This document shows, in pieces, positions 53,936 to 58,348 of a stretch of 58,348 bases of DNA. The position numbers and the translations under genes were made by a program. This DNA is from Dimargaris cristalligena. Lineage: Eukaryota; Kickxellomycota; Dimargaritomycetes; Dimargaritales; Dimargaritaceae. Every line of letters starts with the position of its first letter. Position 1 is the first letter of the stretch. The stretch is from the NCBI GenBank assembly GCA_027576995.1, contig JANBQC010000111.1, positions 1 to 58,348 on the forward strand, written 5' to 3'. The notes beneath the pieces were generated by a model. It did no database searches and was not told the DNA's origin. It worked only from the letters and a program-made list of their open reading frames with translations.

Positions 53936-56900
53936 TTAGGGGGAATTGAAAAGCCGTTGGATAGTACGATCCAGAATGTCCTTGGTGTAGCGTACGTATT
54001 TTCCTGAATTTTTGGCAAATTCGGTATGCTGGTATCTGTAGGGAAGAGGCAAGTAGAATGATTCGAAAGACGATGCGGAGGGGGAAGGGGATATCAAATT
54101 GATAAAACAAATGGGCAATGTTGATTAAATAATGATAGTTTGGATTAAGCAAGCATGCTCCGTTACTATGTGAACGTTAGTAGTTTAAAGAAATGAGGCA
54201 TATCTGAATCCATATTGTACCTTTCCATGAACTCGGAGTAGGCGGGGATCAGCATCTCACGAATACGGTCCATGAGGTTCAGTCGAAGGTCCTGGTCGGG
54301 AATGGCATAGCCCTGTTGGTTGCGCAACAGCTCGTCCAGCGTACTGTTGAAATGCTGTTATTAGTGTAAGGTAAGGTTGGTAGATTGGGATATGTAGGGA
54401 TTTAAATAGAACATTAGTGGGTGCATGTATATGTAATTACGGTTGATGCTGTAGCCGGTTGTGGCCGATCGTGGAAGAGGAGGAATTCAGTCATTGGGAA
54501 ACAGATCAGAATAAATAGAGAGCTGTATTAAAGGCGCTGGTTTATCTGCAGCAAAACATACCTTAAATTTATCCTTAATGGTCATCTTGTCATGGCCGAC
54601 CAATTTATTCTTGAGACCCATAGGTCCGCCATTATCGTCAGCCAGGTACTCCACGCATGACTTCCACCTGTTATAAATATAATCCAAGTGATGGAAAAAA
54701 ACGCATTGTACATGTTATGGAAAACGATGGTGTGGGTAAATAATATAAAGGCAAAGTGAATGTCCCAGGCATCGGGTATAGTCTAGGCCGACAGTGTGCT
54801 ACAAAATAAAATAAAAAATGTGGTTTGACTTACATGGCACAGAAATGATCCTGGTATTTCCAATCGAGGTTTTCGTAGATACGAAGCTCGTTTTCGCCCA
54901 ACACATCCAGAAGTTTGGAACCCATGATGTTCTTGGCAATGTAGTGATAATTATTCATCAAAAACACGATACTAACTCCACTCTTTTTGGATCCTTTACA
55001 CTTGGCCTCCAGCGACGTGGTAAGCAAATGGAGGATATCCACTATCGAGGGGTGGTAGAGAAAAGATGGGGTATAGTAAAAGGCGGTAACATAAACCAAA
55101 TAAGTGTTAAATTAGCTAGCGAGTAAACCATGTCGGCACAATTTGATGCATGGTCTGTAGGCCAGGTAAACCGAGGTAACTAGATGGGCGGCAGTGACAA
55201 GCAAATCCAAAGGGTTTTTTGAGTTCAACTTACTGAAGTAGTGCTTAAGAATGACCTGTCCCGAAAAGGTTTTGCGGGGTTTAGCAGTCATGCTCGAATC
55301 CGCTATATAACCCCAATGGCCATCACCCAGAGTTACCATCATTGATTCAACAGTCTCTTGATGATCGAGTAGACGTTTCATATGGCTCATCGCCTACCGG
55401 ATGGAGAGGGGAAGGCCAATAGTTGGGGGTAAAAAGAGGGATCGGGTATATGGGGAGAGGAGTATAGTATGTTAGTCCAATAAGACCAGGTCGGACAATG
55501 GGGGTTTTCTTATCAAACTTGACAAAAAATAGGCAATAGACTTACGCTACTAGAGAACTCGTAAATGGTTCCGTCGTGTGGCATGCTAATCTTAGCCATG
55601 CTCTAGAGATATAGTAATAGAAACCGGTGGGTATTGGGAATTATGGAAAAAGTTGGGTACAGGTAATTGTGGGTGGTTAGACAGCGAGCCTGGGTGAAAT
55701 CGGGTATCAGGGTGACGGTAATCCAGTTGAATTGGCAGGGCCAATCAGTTAATATGGTGTACTTTACCTTGGCCTCCTCCATATACTCGGCAAACGAAGT
55801 CATCAACGGGGTGCTCATCGATGCGATTAGATTGGAAATAATCTTACGTTCAGATGGGCTGAGGTAGAGAACCTTGTCCAACTCGTTCTGGTAGAACTTA
55901 AGGGTCTCAAACACATCAAACAACATGAACTTCTCGGTCTGGATGGTTCGCCGAGCCGATTGGATCAATCCTTCGGCCGATTCAAAGTACCGCTTGACCG
56001 GCATGTGGAATGTCTTGATGAACACATCCATAGCCGAATCACCGGGGAGGACCGACTCGATAAAGTCATGCTCCGCCTGTTGTTTAACGGTTTAGGGTAA
56101 TATCAACATAACCAATAAGCAATAGTGAAAAGGGGTAAGTATGATGTACAAACTCAAAATACAAATGGTGGGCATCTATAACGCGTCGTAATCAGTGCCA
56201 TTAACCTGCCCGTGTGCAACAGTGTATCCTACCTGAGCTATTTTAAGTAAATTGACCGTTAGCGTAATAAACGGGGAGGTGCCCTTCTGGTAGACCGTGG
56301 CGGTTGATTGAACCCGAGTAGTATCAGCGGCCGAATAGATCGCAGCCATGGACTTGGAAATGTACAGTGTGCGAATGTCAATAAACGATTTGGTGTAGTC
56401 AATCGTAGTCCCGATTTCGGACTCCGACGTACTTAGGTACGTAATCAACATTTCCAGTAGGCGTAGGGTTGCCGGTGGAGGCCGGGGAATGTCCAGGGCT
56501 GGCGGGTTATAATGGGGCCAGCAATATACATAAATAATATAAAAAGCCAGGGTATCGTTAATATTCGGCTAGAAAGAGCAGCGATGGAATGTGCAGTAAA
56601 CAAAATGTAGAGAAACCTAGCCTAACATATACTTACGACTCTTATATTTAGTTGGATCGATCGGTTCGCTGTACTGCTGGAGCCACTTCTTGAAGAGCTC
56701 GTTTAGGTTTTGTAAACCTACTTCGAGGAGTTGTTTCTAAAAACAATTTATAGCCAGTCCAGTGCCTCAGTAAAAGCGTATTAGATGACCGAAATGGACA
56801 TACACGGTGGCTGATTCAAGGTCAGTTAAATTTGTCATTGGATTATTAGGATGAGCTGTTCTTTTAAAATACTTACAATCTGCTTCGATACCCGCTCACA

Positions 56901-57813
56901 GCTACGCATATTGACCTGCTTAATGAAATCGTTGGCCAGCTGGAGGTTGTTGATGGATTTCAAATACGGAAGAAGATCGTCTTCGTTGGGCCTGTCAGAT
57001 AAACAAGATCGAGTCGCGTTACAGGCATCAGGTTCATATATTAGGTGCCAATGGGAGAGGGTAAATAAATATTCGAAAAAATAAATGAGGAGCCACAACC
57101 ATTACCGAAATTGATCTATTTGGATACGTTGTATTGGCTAGCTGACAGTCTCAGTTAATTAAATTGTAAAAACAATGACTTACCCTTGCTTAATAATAGG
57201 TTCTTCGTCGCGCACGCAGTCAAAATATTTGACCATGTTCTTGAGTGATGCGATAGTATCGTCGACATCTGCAAGGCCAGGCCAATGGCATTGGAAAAAA
57301 GGACATTTGTATGATTAAACAGGTGTAGGCCGGGATCGGCAGAAAACGCAATATCACCATTCAAGCCCACGAGATTGTTACGAGGTTTGTAACCCCGGCC
57401 CCTACTTACTCTGCTGCATTTTACCCAAACTTCTGGATGATTGGTGTATGGGCTTAACGAGCGAACCCAGTCTAGCCAGTCGCTGGTCAAAAGTTTGGAG
57501 AATGCCAGTCTATTTCCGTTGGCAGCAGTCGGTTGTTCGGTGGTATAGTTTAGTGGGGGACAGTAGTTAGACATAGGCAATGACATAGTTATATAATTTA
57601 GTCCGTGGTGAACCCTTGCATGGGGTAGAAAGTTACAGGCTTAGAGAGCTCATTGGCTATAGAGTTGAGTCTGGATGACAACGAGGGTCGACAGTATGGA
57701 CATACCGCTTTGCTGGAAATCTGGTTTATCTGTTCGAGACTCTCCTGGAGGAATTGAAGTTCGTCATGTTCCTCGTCGAGGTCAAGGTAATTAGTCACAT
57801 AGGCGCTGCCCAT
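53936..57813 (-). CDS. EXO70 exocyst subunit
   Basis: Predicted 615-residue subunit of the exocyst, which tethers secretory vesicles at the plasma membrane through PI(4,5)P2 and Rho GTPases. Thirteen in-phase exons: 57813-57706, 57509-57410, 57268-57184, 56991-56877, 56736-56637, 56498-56233, 56076-55768, 55602-55546, 55393-55234, 55041-54834, 54667-54562, 54354-54221, 54035-53936. Family blocks in order: DLDEEHDELQFLQESL; ILQTFDQRLARLGSLVKPIH; IIKQGPNEDDLLPYLKSINNLQLA; a central helical region with MDVFIKTFHMPVKRYF; SIVFLMNNYHYI; and the C-terminal PI(4,5)P2-binding end with IPDQDLRLNLMDRIREMLIPAYSEF, then KNSGKYVRYTKDIL. Length matches yeast Exo70 (623). Several introns use weaker donors (GTATGT, GTAGGA, GTACAA). 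This is the most intron-dense gene here. Confidence 0.93.
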
Positions 57814-58194
57814 GATTGCCAAAGAACGGAATGGAGGAGAAAGGGGTTATACAAAAGGAAATGTGAAAAAAGCGTATACAGAGTAACTGGCTGTAAAGTA
57901 ATTGGCACAGAGCAGGTAAAGATGAACTGGCGGTCACGTATACGCCATGTAACAGAGCGGGTAAAATGAAGCTCATTCGGTTTATCCTTCACTCCGCCCA
58001 GTGCGACGAGAAATTGAGAGGTTAGTGGGCCATAGGATAAACGGTGTCTATTAATTATCCACTGTGACACGCAGCAGAATTCGACTTCTACCACTGCCTG
58101 ATATTATCCAATTTGGACCGAAATGCACTCTGAACGGTGTATAGCAAAAGGCATTCCAGAAAGGCGGCCTATCGGGATAAAAAACAAAAAACTA
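57814..58194. other. EXO70 upstream region
   Basis: About 380 bases between EXO70 and the tRNA gene, presumably the EXO70 promoter. Frames here (57795-58094 -) overlap the EXO70 start in other frames and are not accepted. No motif was recognised. Confidence 0.5.
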
Positions 58195-58266
58195 TGCGCT
58201 GACGGGGAATCGAACCCCGACCACATGCTTGGAAGGCATGTATGATAACCATTTCACTATCAGCGC
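58195..58266 (-). tRNA. tRNA-Gly (anticodon UCC)
   Basis: A full cloverleaf on the minus strand, 72 nt. The acceptor stem GCGCTGA pairs with TCAGCGC, with discriminator A (58195). The D-arm is TAGTGAAATGGTTATCA. The anticodon stem CATGC/GCATG holds loop CTTCCAA, so the anticodon is TCC (glycine). The T-arm CGGGGTTCGATTCCCCG has a canonical B box. No intron. T-run terminator on the minus strand: TTTTTTGTTTTTTATCC follows just downstream. Confidence 0.97.
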
Positions 58267-58348
58267 TAATCGAAATGTTGTGACAGGTACTGAACACCCT
58301 TAAGCTTTGGTGATGTCACCGATGATGTACCTAACGTCCATTAATCAA

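Noticed and set aside
1..58348. CRISPR arrays, bacterial-type operons, viral or toxin genes
   Set aside because: None was seen; gene structure is eukaryotic throughout.

Overview
The window is nuclear DNA of a fungus. Genes carry many short spliceosomal introns (donors mostly GTAAGT, acceptors YAG), coding DNA is GC-rich, and spacers are AT-rich. The proteome is fungal: Vps10 with several ectodomains, Exo70, SWC4, an ITC1-type ISWI partner, and TAF1 without bromodomains. Some traits are less yeast-like, such as the metazoan-like TAF1 N-terminus, neurochondrin and the many introns. These suggest an early-diverging ('zygomycete'-grade) lineage, possibly Zoopagomycota/Kickxellomycotina; this placement is inference.

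Layout. 1-4345: AT-rich, apparently gene-free, opening with a ~200 bp palindrome exactly at the window edge. 4346-8650 (-): ITC1/ACF1-like ISWI subunit, nine exons. 8651-10627: spacer with two copies of a short inverted-repeat element and a TA microsatellite. 10628-13973 (+): ESF1. 14897-15954 (+): ARL1 GTPase. 16695-18584 (-): SWC4. 19221-21133 (-): histidine acid phosphatase. 22487-27938 (-): SCC3/STAG cohesin subunit. 28902-32372 (-): VPS54. 32859-33316 (+): a possible small two-exon gene. 33964-40533 (-): VPS10 with three ectodomain repeats. 41269-43546 (+): neurochondrin family. 44397-46127 (+): SNF1/AMPK beta subunit. 46128-49625: spacer with three more inverted-repeat elements and possible gene remnants. 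49626-53710 (+): TAF1. 53936-57813 (-): EXO70, thirteen exons. 58195-58266 (-): tRNA-Gly(UCC).

Two themes recur. One is chromatin and transcription: ITC1 (ISWI remodelling), SWC4 (NuA4/SWR1), SCC3 (cohesin), TAF1 (TFIID). The other is the secretory and endosomal system: ARL1 (TGN GTPase known to recruit GARP), VPS54 (GARP subunit), VPS10 (the sorting receptor recycled to the TGN), EXO70 (exocyst), and perhaps the acid phosphatase. ESF1 (18S rRNA processing) and the AMPK beta subunit (energy sensing) complete the set. No CRISPR array, large transposon, secondary-metabolite cluster or virus-like region was seen. The least ordinary items are the terminal palindrome, the five-copy inverted-repeat family, the triple-repeat VPS10, the odd ARL1 C-terminus, AT-hook motifs in SCC3 and a possible alternative N-terminus of the AMPK beta subunit. 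All exon joins were made by eye from splice consensus, reading phase and family similarity.
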